This document shows, piece by piece, positions 8,641-17,539 of a DNA stretch of 64,000 nucleotides. Location of the stretch: the NCBI GenBank assembly GCA_031291595.1, contig JARLIU010000097.1, positions 1 through 64,000 of the forward strand. The letters run 5' to 3'. Numbering within the stretch: the first letter of the stretch is position 1; the number at the start of each line of letters is the position of its first letter. Both the position numbers and the translations under genes were made by a program. Origin of the DNA: Ancalomicrobiaceae bacterium (GTDB taxonomy: Bacteria > Pseudomonadota > Alphaproteobacteria > Rhizobiales > Ancalomicrobiaceae). Under the pieces are notes generated by a model that worked only from the letters and a program-made list of their open reading frames with translations, searched no databases and was not told the DNA's origin.

Positions 8641-9585
8641 TTATGAACCGGCCATGGCGGCGGTCAAGAGCTTCACGTTGTGTTCGATCATCGAGATATA
8701 GGTAGCCGCCGGCCCGTTTGCAGGGGAAAGCGCGTCGGAAAACAGCTCGCCGCCGAGCTTGACGCCCGTCTCCTGGGCGATGCGGTTGATCAGGCGGCCA
8801 TCCGTCATGTTCTCGATGAACACGGCGCGGATCTTCTCCGAGCGGATCTGCTTGATCAACTGGCCGACCTTCTTGGCCGTCGCCTCGGAGTCCGTCGAGA
8901 TGCCCTGCGGTGCGATGAACTCGATGCCGTAGGCAGCGCCGAAATAGCCGAAGGCGTCATGCGTGGTGATGACGCGGCGCTGGCTTTCCGGCAGGGCGGC
9001 GAATGCGGCCTTCACCCGCCCCTCGAGCTCGGTCAATTTGCCGAGATAGGCGTCGGTATTGGCATCGTAGCTGGACTTGCCGTCGGGATCGGCGGCAACG
9101 AAGGCATCGCGGATGTTCTCGACATACAGCTTGGCATTGGCGATCGACTGCCAGGCATGCGGATCGGTCATCATCTTCGGCGCGTCGGCCGTGTCCGGCT
9201 GCTTGGCCCCGGCCTCCTCCTCGGCCTCCATCTGCCTGGGGACGACACCCTTGGTGGTGACGATGATCGGCGCCTCGGTACCCGATGCCTTGATCAGCCG
9301 GTCCATCCAGCCTTCGAGGTTGAGACCGTTGGTGAGCACCAGCTTGGCGGCGGCGAGTTCCTTGGCGTCCGCCGGGCTGGGATCATAGACGTGCGCATCG
9401 CCGTTCGGACCGACCAGCGACTTGACCGCCACCCGGTCGCCACCGACGACATGGGCGAAATCGGCGATGATGGATATCGTCGCCACCACGGGGAGCTTCT
9501 GATCGGCGGCCTGGGCCGGCGATACGGCAAGCGTCACGACGGACGCCAGGCCGAGAAACAGCCTGCGAGAGAGGATCTTTCGCAT
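8641..9585 (-). CDS. Zinc/manganese ABC transporter, periplasmic binding protein
   Basis: A cluster A-I metal-binding protein of 314 residues. The signal sequence holds SRRLFLG, a twin-arginine-like motif, with a cleavage site after AQA at residue 26. Expected metal ligands are His65 (in DAHVYDPS), His143 (DPHAWQS), His209 (TTHDAFGYF) and Asp284 (LFSDALS). The loop at 118-140 is acidic but has no histidines, unlike the His-rich loop of classical ZnuA, so it is closer to the AztC/MntC type. The Zur box upstream of the operon favours zinc. It is last of the three transporter genes, after the ATPase and permease. Confidence 0.88.
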   Translation of the reverse strand: MRKILSRRLFLGLASVVTLAVSPAQAADQKLPVVATISIIADFAHVVGGDRVAVKSLVGPNGDAHVYDPSPADAKELAAAKLVLTNGLNLEGWMDRLIKASGTEAPIIVTTKGVVPRQMEAEEEAGAKQPDTADAPKMMTDPHAWQSIANAKLYVENIRDAFVAADPDGKSSYDANTDAYLGKLTELEGRVKAAFAALPESQRRVITTHDAFGYFGAAYGIEFIAPQGISTDSEATAKKVGQLIKQIRSEKIRAVFIENMTDGRLINRIAQETGVKLGGELFSDALSPANGPAATYISMIEHNVKLLTAAMAGS

Positions 9586-9645
9586 ATTTCATCTCCTGAT
9601 TGTGTCGATAGGTAGAACGCGTCATCGACCGGAGCGGACCTGCGC

Positions 9646-10524
9646 TCAGGCTTCGAGATGTCGTTGCGGAATCAGGCGCCAGAGAAAGCCGCCCACTCGG
9701 CCGAAGACGAGCGAAAAGGCATAGGCCACGCCGGCCGCCAGGATGATCGCCGGCCCTGACGGCAATCCGAACTGGTAGGAGGCGATCAGGCCGAAATAGC
9801 CCGACAGCACGGCGATGACCACCGCCACCGCAATCAGGCCGGAGAGGTCGATCGCCCACAGCCGCGCGCTGGCCGCCGGCAGCATCATCAGTCCGACCGC
9901 CAACAGCGTGCCGAGCGCGTGGAAGCCCGCCACCAGATTGAGCACGACCAGCCCCATGAAGGCGAAGTGCACCGGCGCGCCGGCCCGGCTGATCGAGCGC
10001 AGGAACTGCGGATCGACGCATTCGATCACCAAGGGCCGGAAGATCAGCGCCAGGGTGACGAGCGTGATGGTGGTGATGCCGGCCAGGAGCGTCAGCGCAT
10101 CGTTGTCGAGCGCCAGCACGGTTCCGAACAGCACGTGCAGCAGGTCGACGTTGGAACCGTGCAGCGACACGATGGTGACGCCGAGAGCCAGAGAGAGGAG
10201 GTAGAAGGCGGCGAGCGTCGCATCTTCCTTCAGCACGGTGGTGCGCGCCACGAAGCCGGCGCCGAAGGCGACCGCCAGCCCCGCGACCAGTCCGCCGATG
10301 GTCATGGCGGTCAGCGACAGGCCGGACACCAGATAGCCGATCGCCGCGCCCGGCAGGATGGCATGCGCCATGGAATCGCCGGTCAGCGACATGCGCCTCA
10401 GCATCAGGAACACGCCGACCGGTGCCGAACCCAGCGCCAGCGCCAGCGTGCCGACCAAGGCGCGCCGCATGAATTCGAAGTCGAGGAAGGGCGCGACCGC
10501 CCAGTCGTAGACAATGTCGATCAT
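9646..10524 (-). CDS. Zinc/manganese ABC transporter, membrane permease
   Basis: A 292-residue ABC-3 family permease with about eight or nine hydrophobic segments. It carries the family features MSLTGDSMAHAILPGAAIGY near residues 45-65 and a long Gly/Ala/Leu-rich membrane core. It overlaps the ATPase gene by four bases (10521-10524), which implies translational coupling. Together with the ATPase and the binding protein it forms a high-affinity metal importer in the inner membrane. Confidence 0.92.
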   Translation of the reverse strand: MIDIVYDWAVAPFLDFEFMRRALVGTLALALGSAPVGVFLMLRRMSLTGDSMAHAILPGAAIGYLVSGLSLTAMTIGGLVAGLAVAFGAGFVARTTVLKEDATLAAFYLLSLALGVTIVSLHGSNVDLLHVLFGTVLALDNDALTLLAGITTITLVTLALIFRPLVIECVDPQFLRSISRAGAPVHFAFMGLVVLNLVAGFHALGTLLAVGLMMLPAASARLWAIDLSGLIAVAVVIAVLSGYFGLIASYQFGLPSGPAIILAAGVAYAFSLVFGRVGGFLWRLIPQRHLEA

Positions 10525-11273
10525 GCCGCCCCCCGCGCACAGGCGACCGCGTCGCGATCGAAGGCCTCGACCATGTGCCGGGCGGCAAGGAGATTAGCCG
10601 GCGTACAGACGTCGCGTGTCGCTCCCCAGGCGATGCATTCGCGCGCCAAGAGCATGGTCTCGGGGAAATGCCGGCGAACCGTCTCGAGGTCGTGCAGTAC
10701 GGTGACGATGGTACGCCCCTCGCCGTGCCAGCGATGAATGAGGGCGATCAGATCGCTCGCCGTGCGCGTATCGATGGCATTGAATGGTTCATCCAGCAGG
10801 ATGACGCGGGCGTCCTGCAGCAGCAGCCGGGCGAACAGCGTGCGCTGCATCTGCCCGCCGGAGAGCGTGCCGATCGAGCGGCGTTCGAACCCTTCGAGCC
10901 CGACGGCGGAGATGGCAGCGGCGACTTTCGCCGCGGATTTCGGCCCGATCGTGCCGAACGCCCCGACCGTCCGCCATAGACCCATGGCGACGAAATCGTA
11001 GAGATTGAGGGGAAATGAGCGATCGACATCGGCAAGCTGCGGCAGATAGGCGATGTCGCGGCCTTCGATCGCATCGAGCTTCAACTGGCCGCCGATCGGC
11101 TTCAACGCCCCGACGACGCCTTTCAGCAGCGTCGACTTGCCGGCCCCGTTCGGCCCGATCACCGCCAACAGCGATCCGGGCTTCACCTCGCCGGTCAAGT
11201 GATGCAGCGCCGGATGCCGGTCGTAGCCGAGCGTCAGGTTTTCGAAGCGGATGCTGGGAGCGGTAAGCGTCAT
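10521..11273 (-). CDS. Zinc/manganese ABC transporter, ATPase
   Basis: A 250-residue nucleotide-binding protein with Walker A GPNGAGKST (about 39-47), Q-loop in AYLPQLADVDRSFP, signature LSGGQMQR and Walker B VILLDEPF. It powers the adjacent permease. Its ATG overlaps the stop codon of a small upstream gene by four bases (ATGA), which supports that small gene being real and part of the same operon. Confidence 0.93.
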   Translation of the reverse strand: MTLTAPSIRFENLTLGYDRHPALHHLTGEVKPGSLLAVIGPNGAGKSTLLKGVVGALKPIGGQLKLDAIEGRDIAYLPQLADVDRSFPLNLYDFVAMGLWRTVGAFGTIGPKSAAKVAAAISAVGLEGFERRSIGTLSGGQMQRTLFARLLLQDARVILLDEPFNAIDTRTASDLIALIHRWHGEGRTIVTVLHDLETVRRHFPETMLLARECIAWGATRDVCTPANLLAARHMVEAFDRDAVACARGAA

Positions 11274-11446
11274 GTCTCAGCCCAGATGACGGCGATCCAA
11301 ACGAATGCCGTCAACGCGACGGCAATGGCGAGTCGCGCCTTCAACGACAGGCGCAACAGCGAAAAGGCCGGGCCGAACGACGACGCGTGCGCGACGCCGG
11401 CTGCGTGCCCGCCGGGCAAGGGATGCCTATGGTCATGGTCTGCCAA
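11270..11446 (-). CDS. Small His-rich single-pass membrane protein heading the zinc operon
   Basis: A 58-residue protein starting at TTG 11446 and ending in an ATGA overlap with the ATPase gene. The N-terminal part is rich in histidine (LADHDHRHPLPGGHAAGVAH; His at 4, 6, 8, 14 and 20), and the C-terminal part is one hydrophobic helix (residues about 38-55). The histidine cluster before a membrane helix, the coupled overlap, and the Zur box about 90 bases upstream argue that it is a zinc-related component of the importer, perhaps a metal-binding accessory. No ATG exists in the frame. A GGA nine bases upstream of TTG is a weak ribosome-binding sequence. I do not know a named family for it. Confidence 0.6.
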   Translation of the reverse strand: MADHDHRHPLPGGHAAGVAHASSFGPAFSLLRLSLKARLAIAVALTAFVWIAVIWAET

Positions 11447-11531
11447 GCGAGTTGATCCACTGTTGTCTGCTGCGTCGGCCCGATGGATCGGACCGGGAGC
11501 GCTGGCCGCAGCCGGCCACCCCGGCGATTGA

Positions 11532-11564
11532 TATGTTATAAGATAACACTTGGCGCCCTGGCAA
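11532..11564 (-). promoter_or_regulatory. Zur box overlapping the zinc-operon promoter
   Basis: TGTTATAAGATAACA at 11534-11548 is a perfect 6-3-6 palindrome matching the core of proteobacterial Zur operators. On the minus strand a TTGCCA (-35, 11559-11564) and TTATAA (-10, 11536-11541) are separated by 17 bases, so Zur-Zn binding would cover the -10 region. It lies 88 bases upstream of the small His-rich gene that begins the transporter operon. Confidence 0.8.
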
Positions 11565-11878
11565 GCGGAAATCGCCGCAGGCGCCAGCCCGGCCGGAAGC
11601 GACGGGCAGAATGCTGCGTCCGCCGGGATAAGCCGCGGCGCCAACGGACGAGTCAGGCGCACGGCCGGTGCCGGGGCACAGATCTGCCGACACACGCGCA
11701 AGGCGGGCTCCGCGCCGTCTTGTGTCCGCGCGTCAACGCGCACGAATATTCGGCCGTCCGCGGTCCTCACCGGATTCCGTTCCCGCGCTCGCTTGGATAG
11801 ACTGCACCAACCGCCGCGTCGCACGTGCGACCGGAACAGGCGACGCCCGGCGGCCGAAGTCGTTACGCGAGGAATGCC
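11565..11878. other. Intergenic region, no gene seen
   Basis: This stretch lies between the divergent zinc operon and the GST-GNAT gene. I see no conserved reading frame, repeat or convincing promoter for the plus-strand gene. Confidence 0.5.
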
Positions 11879-13288
11879 ATGGCCGATCTGTCGTCCTTTC
11901 CCATCACGGCCAAATGGCCGGCGCTGACACCCGAACGGATCCAACTCTATTCGCTGCCGACGCCGAACGGTGTCAAAGTGTCGATCTGCCTCGAGGAAAT
12001 GGGTCTGGCCTACGAGCCGCACCGCATTTCGTTCGATGCCAGCGACCAATTCTCGCCGGAATTTCTCTCGCTCAGCCCCAACAACAAGATCCCCGCCATC
12101 ATCGATCCCGACGGCCCCGGCGGCAAACCGATCGGCCTGTTCGAATCGGGAGCCATCCTGCTCTATCTCGCCGAGAAGACCGGCCAGTTCCTGCCGAAGG
12201 AGGCGAGCGGCCACTACGAGGCGCTGCAATGGCTGATGTTCCAGATGGCCGGCATCGGGCCGATGTTCGGTCAGGTCGGCTTCTTCCACAAATTTGCCGG
12301 CAAAGACTATGAGGATCGGCGTCCGCTCGCCCGCTATGTCGGCGAATCGCGCCGCCTGCTTGGCGTCTTGAACCAGCGCCTGGAAACCCGCACCTGGATC
12401 CTGGGCGACGACTATTCGATCGTCGACATGGCGGTGTTCCCCTGGGTGCGCAATCTGATCGGCTTCTACGAGGCGCGCGATCTGGTCGAATTCAACGGCT
12501 TCACCCATGTGGCACGCGCCCTCGAAGCCTTCCTAGAACGCCCGGCCGTCGTTCGCGGCCTGACCATTCCGGCTGAAACGCCGGCCGCCAAGGAGGTTCC
12601 CGCCAACATGTCGAACGCCCCGCACAGTGCCAAGCCGCCGGAACGCGTCTTCCGCGAGGGCCGCTTCGCCCGTATCGAACCGCTCGACGCCGACGGTCAC
12701 GGCGGCGATCTCTGGTCGGGCGGACTCAGGGATGCCTCGATCTGGACCTACCTCGCCTACGGCCCGTTCTCATCGGAAGGCCAGTTCCGCCAGTGGTTGC
12801 AGACGCGTGAACAGTTGCAGGATCCGCTGTATTTCACCATCGGCGACCGCACGTCGGGCTCCGCCATGGGCTGCGCCGCGCTGATGGAGACCCGGCCCGA
12901 GATGGGCGTCATCGAGGTCGGCCACATCTTCTTCTCGCCCGCCCTGCAGCGCACGCCGGCGGCGACTGAGGCGATCTACCTGCTGATGCGCTATGTCTTC
13001 GAGGATCTCGGCTACCGCCGCTTCGAGTGGAAATGCGACAATGCCAACGAGCCGTCGAAGCGGGCGGCCACGCGCTTCGGCTTCGCCTTCGAAGGGGTCT
13101 TTCGCCAGCACATGATCGTCAAGGGCCACAACCGCGACACCGCGTGGTTCTCGATCGTCGACAGCGAATGGCCGGCGCTGGAGCAGGCCTTTGACACGTG
13201 GCTGGCCGCCGACAATTTCGATGCCGACGGCAAGCAGAAGCAGCGGCTTGGAGAGCTGACCGCCAAGGCTCTCGGGCGCGCGAGCTGA
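11879..13288 (+). CDS. Fusion of nu-class glutathione transferase and GNAT acetyltransferase
   Basis: A single 469-residue frame. Residues 1-235 are a complete Ure2p/YfcG-like glutathione transferase: thioredoxin-fold start IQLYSLPTPNGVKVSICLEE, NKIPAIIDPDG, FESGAILLYLAEKTG, and a helical domain ending DYSIVDMAVFPWVRN...RPAVVRGL. Residues from 244 are a full GNAT domain of the ribosomal-protein or Acetyltransf_3 type (RFARIEPLD, IWTYLAYGPF, EVGHIFFSPALQRTPAATEA, RRFEWKCDNANEPSKRAA). A strong AAGGAGGT at 12590-12597 precedes an in-frame ATG at 12608, exactly at the domain junction. The second domain may therefore also be made alone, and the fusion may come from loss of the first stop codon. 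Substrates are unknown. Confidence 0.85.
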   Translation: MADLSSFPITAKWPALTPERIQLYSLPTPNGVKVSICLEEMGLAYEPHRISFDASDQFSPEFLSLSPNNKIPAIIDPDGPGGKPIGLFESGAILLYLAEKTGQFLPKEASGHYEALQWLMFQMAGIGPMFGQVGFFHKFAGKDYEDRRPLARYVGESRRLLGVLNQRLETRTWILGDDYSIVDMAVFPWVRNLIGFYEARDLVEFNGFTHVARALEAFLERPAVVRGLTIPAETPAAKEVPANMSNAPHSAKPPERVFREGRFARIEPLDADGHGGDLWSGGLRDASIWTYLAYGPFSSEGQFRQWLQTREQLQDPLYFTIGDRTSGSAMGCAALMETRPEMGVIEVGHIFFSPALQRTPAATEAIYLLMRYVFEDLGYRRFEWKCDNANEPSKRAATRFGFAFEGVFRQHMIVKGHNRDTAWFSIVDSEWPALEQAFDTWLAADNFDADGKQKQRLGELTAKALGRAS

Positions 13289-13550
13289 CCATGGCCGCAC
13301 CGATCGTCGATCGGGCGCATCCCGCCCGGTCGGCAGGTCGCGCCGATCGCCTTGCGCACCGGCAGCAGCCCGGTCGGCGACGACTTTCACCATCCGATAA
13401 CGCAAGCGATGAAAATCCGGACCGTTACGACCAATGGCCAAGCCGGGTCGGTCCGTCCGTCTACTTACCGGCATCGAATTCGCCACACTTTCGTGGCATA
13501 GCTGGTGATCCTCCCCCACACACAGCAAATCGCGAACGGAATTCCTAGCG

Positions 13551-14324
13551 ATGTCAGCCTTTCCCGTCGTCCTCGTCTCCGCCGACAACAAGTCGCTCAA
13601 TCAAGTCAACTGGCACATGACCCCGGCGCAATACGCCGAGGCCGTCCTCTACGGTGCCGGCGCCATGCCGCTTCTGCTGCCGCCGCTTGGCGGTTCGATC
13701 GATATCGACAGCATCCTGGACCGCGTCGACGGCGTCCTGCTGTCCGGCGCCCGCTCCAACGTGCACCCGAGCCTCTACGGCGTCGAGCCGACCGTCAGCC
13801 ATGAACCTTATGACGCCGCGCGCGACGCCACCACGCTGCCGCTGATCCGCGTAGCGATCGAGCGCGGCATTCCGCTCCTCGCCATCTGCCGCGGCTTTCA
13901 GGAATTGAACGTCGCGCTCGGCGGCACGCTGTTGACCGAAATCCACGCCGTCGACGGACGCATCGATCACCGCTCGCCCGACAGCACCTGCGAGGACGAA
14001 CGCTACGGCCTCAGCCACCAGGTGCATGTGGTCGAGGGTGGGCGCCTGCGGCAGATCCTCAGCGAAAGCGACATCCCGGTGAATTCGCTGCATCGCCAGG
14101 GGCTCGATATCCTGGCGCCGGAGCTGACCGTCGAGGCCAATGCGGCCGATGGCACCATCGAGGCGGTGAGCGTCACCAAGGCCAAGGGCTTCGCCCTCGG
14201 CGTGCAGTGGCATCCGGAGTACTGGGTGCGCTCGGATCACTCTTCGGTGAAGTTGTTCGCCGCTTTCGGCGAAGCCGTCCGTGTCTATGCGGCCGAGCGC
14301 GCCAAGCGCGCGGTAACGGTCTGA
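13551..14324 (+). CDS. Class I glutamine-amidotransferase-like hydrolase (peptidase C26, PuuD type)
   Basis: A 257-residue enzyme of the gamma-glutamyl-GABA hydrolase family. The catalytic triad is visible: Cys113 in AICRGFQ, and His221 and Glu223 in QWHPE. GVLLSGARSNVHPSLYG and LGGTLLTEI are family features. Relatives cleave gamma-glutamyl conjugates in putrescine breakdown or peptidoglycan-related gamma-glutamyl bonds; no puu genes are adjacent, so the exact substrate is open. Confidence 0.88.
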   Translation: MSAFPVVLVSADNKSLNQVNWHMTPAQYAEAVLYGAGAMPLLLPPLGGSIDIDSILDRVDGVLLSGARSNVHPSLYGVEPTVSHEPYDAARDATTLPLIRVAIERGIPLLAICRGFQELNVALGGTLLTEIHAVDGRIDHRSPDSTCEDERYGLSHQVHVVEGGRLRQILSESDIPVNSLHRQGLDILAPELTVEANAADGTIEAVSVTKAKGFALGVQWHPEYWVRSDHSSVKLFAAFGEAVRVYAAERAKRAVTV

Positions 14325-14355
14325 CACAGCCTCGGGCCGGAGACGGCGGGGCGTC

Positions 14356-15414
14356 TCAGCCCCCGCTGCCAACGCCCGTCAGAGCGGCACCCAACAGCAG
14401 TACACCGAAGGCGAGCACGGCAAAGGCCGCCAGCACCTCGGCGCCACGCACGATCCTGAGCGTCATCGAGCGGTCGGCCCCGGCGAAACCGATGGCCCGA
14501 TCCTTCATCAGGACCGCCGCGCTCGCCATCGCGGCCACTGTCGTGCCGGTGCCGACCGCCATGGCGATGACCGACACGATGCCGGCCAGAAACAGTTTCT
14601 GGCTGAAGGCGAATACCAGCACGATGATGGCGCCGGAACACGGCCGGGCGCTCACCGCGGCGATGGCACCGAACGCCCGCCGCCAGTCGAAGCGTCCCTG
14701 CAGCGACGCCGCATCGACGAAATCGCCACAATCCGTGCACAGGAACGGGCCGGAGACGGCACCCTTCGGAGCGCTGCCGACCATCAGATTGGTGTGACCG
14801 CAGTTGGCGTCGTGCACATGCATCGTCGCGCCCTCCGCCGTCACGACGAGATGAGCGTGCGAGCCGAACAGCCGCAGCACTTTGGTGGCGACCAGCCACA
14901 GCCCGAGCGCCGTGATCATCACGGCGCTGGTCAGTTCCAGGCCTTCGGTGGCAAACGTCATCTCGCGTGCGGTGACGTCGAGGGCGAAGCGGGCAAAGCC
15001 GACGAACACGATCGCCACCACGCCCTGGCCGAGCGAGGAGACGTAGGACAACAGAATGCCGCGCCTGAGCGTTTCGCGATTGGCGATCAGATAGGACGAG
15101 ATCACCGCCTTGCCGTGCCCCGGCCCGGCCGCATGGAACACGCCGTAGGCGACCGACAGGCCGGCAAGCAGCAGCGCGGCGTGCGGATCGCTGCGGATGA
15201 GCTTCAACGCCGACGTCAGCGCCTTGTAGAAATCCGCCTGCCGCTCGGCGATCCAGATGAACACCGGGTTGGAGCCGACGGAGGCCCCGGCCTCCGGCGC
15301 ACCGACGCCGAACGGGCCGGCCCCTTGCGCATGTGCCGCGGATGCGGCAAGCGCCACCATGGCGACGGCAAGGCCAATGGCGGCGAGCGTTTCGGTGCGG
15401 CCTGCCATCCTCAT
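14356..15414 (-). CDS. NicO/RcnA-family nickel/cobalt exporter
   Basis: A 352-residue inner-membrane protein with a signal-like N-terminus (cleavage near AHA) and about six transmembrane helices. The motif FHAAGPGHGKAVISSY is the metal-selectivity signature of the NicO family. A loop around 195-240 contains metal-ligand residues (GSHAHLV, HVHDANCGH, CTDCGD), which suggests metal sensing or relay. It is immediately downstream of a DUF1007 gene on the same strand, a pairing widely seen with NicO transporters. Confidence 0.85.
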   Translation of the reverse strand: MRMAGRTETLAAIGLAVAMVALAASAAHAQGAGPFGVGAPEAGASVGSNPVFIWIAERQADFYKALTSALKLIRSDPHAALLLAGLSVAYGVFHAAGPGHGKAVISSYLIANRETLRRGILLSYVSSLGQGVVAIVFVGFARFALDVTAREMTFATEGLELTSAVMITALGLWLVATKVLRLFGSHAHLVVTAEGATMHVHDANCGHTNLMVGSAPKGAVSGPFLCTDCGDFVDAASLQGRFDWRRAFGAIAAVSARPCSGAIIVLVFAFSQKLFLAGIVSVIAMAVGTGTTVAAMASAAVLMKDRAIGFAGADRSMTLRIVRGAEVLAAFAVLAFGVLLLGAALTGVGSGG

Positions 15415-15438
15415 AGGCGCGTCCTCATGCGGCTGTCC

Positions 15439-16128
15439 TCAAGGGCATCTGACCGTGATGCGGTTGGCAAGATCCTTGGTCATGTCCTGCAGATCCGGCG
15501 GCAACTGCCGTTCGGTAGCCGGGATCTGGCTGAGTATCGCCGCCGAGGCCGCGTCCGGCTCGCCCTTCGGCTGCACCTTCAGGTCGCAACCAGTCGGCGC
15601 ATTGACGAGCAGCGCCGGTTCGCTGTCGACGAGCGTGAAATCGACGAAATAGCCGGGATCGTAGACATCGAGGGTCAGCGTCCGTTTCGACACTTTGACC
15701 TGCTCCATCAGCGGCAGCGTAAAGAACAGCGTCAACTGGCCGCCGTCCATCTGCAGCCAATATTCGGTCGGGATTTTGAAGCCGTAGCGCTTGCCGGCGA
15801 CATGCAGAAAGCTGAAGTAATCGTAGTCCTTGAGCGCGTCGACGTTGATCTTGGCGAGCGGCTGCAGCGCCTCGCGCGTCACCTTGCCAGTGTCATCGGT
15901 GGCAAGCCCCTGCGTGGCGAAGGCCGAAAACGCCTCATCGAAGCGCCAGACATGGCGGACCGCAGTCAACGTGCCCGTCGTATCGAACACCAGTTCGGCG
16001 CGGGCATCGACGAACACGTGCGGATGTGCCGCCGCCGGCCGCACGGCCGCCAACAACGCGCCGACAATGGCAAATGCCATGGCGAGACGGCGCCAATGGA
16101 TCATCGAATGAACTCGCTCAGCATGCAC
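15439..16128 (-). CDS. DUF1007 periplasmic protein, partner of the NicO transporter
   Basis: About 230 residues with a signal peptide (MAFAIVGALLAAVRPAAAHPH) whose mature start has the conserved HPHVFVDA. The middle holds VWRFDEAFSAFA and the C-terminal part DVYDPGYFVDF, both typical of DUF1007. These proteins are encoded next to NicO exporters and probably assist metal handling in the periplasm, although their biochemistry is not established. ATG 16128 has GAGGA close upstream; ATG 16104 (MIHWRR) is an equally plausible start. It ends 24 bases before the transporter gene. Confidence 0.8.
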   Translation of the reverse strand: MHAERVHSMIHWRRLAMAFAIVGALLAAVRPAAAHPHVFVDARAELVFDTTGTLTAVRHVWRFDEAFSAFATQGLATDDTGKVTREALQPLAKINVDALKDYDYFSFLHVAGKRYGFKIPTEYWLQMDGGQLTLFFTLPLMEQVKVSKRTLTLDVYDPGYFVDFTLVDSEPALLVNAPTGCDLKVQPKGEPDAASAAILSQIPATERQLPPDLQDMTKDLANRITVRCP

Positions 16129-16300
16129 TTCCTCGACTCTGGCTCAAATCTGCACAGGCGAACCCTAGCGTCCGGCGCGACGGCCGCCAGCATCCGCGGC
16201 GACAGAATCAGCCGAACATGGCGGAACGACGGCTGCCGCTCCGGCCGGCACAGCATGTGGCACGACAGGTCGCCGCAGCCCGATCCGGCGAGCGATTGTC

Positions 16301-17209
16301 CTAATCCGTCTCGCACGGATCATAGCTGCGCTCGAACCAGTTCGCCAGGAAGTCGACGAAGGCGCGCACCTTGCCGGAAAGATGCCGGCGATGCGGATAG
16401 ACCGCAAACATGCCGATCGACTGCTTGGAATACTCTTCGAGCACCATCCGCAATTCGCCACGCTTCAGCGCGCCGACGCAGATGAACTCCGGCAATCGCG
16501 TATAGCCGACCCCGGCAACCGCCGCCGCCAGCGCCACCTGCGGCGAATTCACCTCGATGCGCGGCTTCACCGTTACCGTCACGCGGTCGCCATCGAGCAG
16601 GAACGCCCAAGTCGCCCGCGTCCTGAGGTTGGTATCGACGATCGTCGGCAGTTGCGCCAGGTCCTGCGGCGTCTTCGGCTCGCCGTGCGCCGCGATGCAG
16701 GCGGGCGACGCCACCACCATGGTGCGGAACGACGACAGCCGCCGCGCGATCAGGCTGGAGTCCGCCATATCGGTGAGCCTGACGGCCACATCGAACCCCT
16801 CCTCGACCAGATCGACGAAGCGATCGTCGAGCCGGAGATCGAGCAGGATCTCCGGCTGCGCCGCCAGAAACTCCATGATCGCCGGCCCGAGCATCGTATC
16901 GCCGAACGAGCGTGGCGCCGACACGCGCAACAGCCCGCGCGGTTCCTTGTGGGTATCACGCACCGCATCGGCAAGATCTTCCAACCGTTGCAGAATCTCA
17001 CTCGCCTCGCGGAAATAGGCGGCGCCGACCTCGGTCATCGACAGCTGCCGCGTGGTGCGGTTGAGCAGCCGCACGCCGAGTTCATCCTCGAGATCGCGAA
17101 CATACTTGGAAATCAATGCCTTCGACTTCGACATGCGGCGCGCCGCGGCCGAAAAGCCGCCGGCCTCGGCCACCTGAACGAAGGCTTGCATGCGAGTGAA
17201 CGTATCCAT
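16301..17209 (-). CDS. LysR-family transcriptional regulator
   Basis: A 302-residue regulator: an N-terminal winged helix-turn-helix (FVQVAEAGGFSAAARRMSKS, then LEDELGVRLLNRTTRQLSMTE) and a C-terminal periplasmic-binding-protein-like effector domain. The segment SAPRSFGDTMLGPAIMEF and the ending (RAFVDFLANWFE) place it near the CrgA/AaeR type. The target is unknown; neighbours are the DUF1007/NicO pair on the same strand and the ornithine decarboxylase leader on the other. Confidence 0.9.
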   Translation of the reverse strand: MDTFTRMQAFVQVAEAGGFSAAARRMSKSKALISKYVRDLEDELGVRLLNRTTRQLSMTEVGAAYFREASEILQRLEDLADAVRDTHKEPRGLLRVSAPRSFGDTMLGPAIMEFLAAQPEILLDLRLDDRFVDLVEEGFDVAVRLTDMADSSLIARRLSSFRTMVVASPACIAAHGEPKTPQDLAQLPTIVDTNLRTRATWAFLLDGDRVTVTVKPRIEVNSPQVALAAAVAGVGYTRLPEFICVGALKRGELRMVLEEYSKQSIGMFAVYPHRRHLSGKVRAFVDFLANWFERSYDPCETD

Positions 17210-17539
17210 GAATCCGATCCCCTATTGTTCGAAATCTGGGAACGATCCGTCGCCGATGTCAACCTGTTCCGTCCGACGCCGGAAAAACGCCGCAATTGCG
17301 CCGCCCGGGCGCCGACTGGCGTTAACTATCGAGGCCGACGTCTAGTTTGCCGGCTCCGGGACGCGCAAAAAATCTCCGTCAAGCCAAATTTCCACTTGCA
17401 AGGCGGGGGGGATGCTCCTATCTCTCCCCTTGCCCAAATTCGCACGTGCCTGTGGCTGCGTGCCGGTTTGATGACTTCCAGGGACAAGAGGCCCGGAACA
17501 CGTCAGGGCAAAACCGGCAGCCGGAGAGCGAAACCGGCG
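17210..17539. other. Divergent promoter region between lysR and the decarboxylase leader
   Basis: No credible reading frame. It must hold the promoters for the LysR gene (minus) and the long leader of the decarboxylase gene (plus), but I cannot point to clear -35/-10 elements. Confidence 0.4.
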
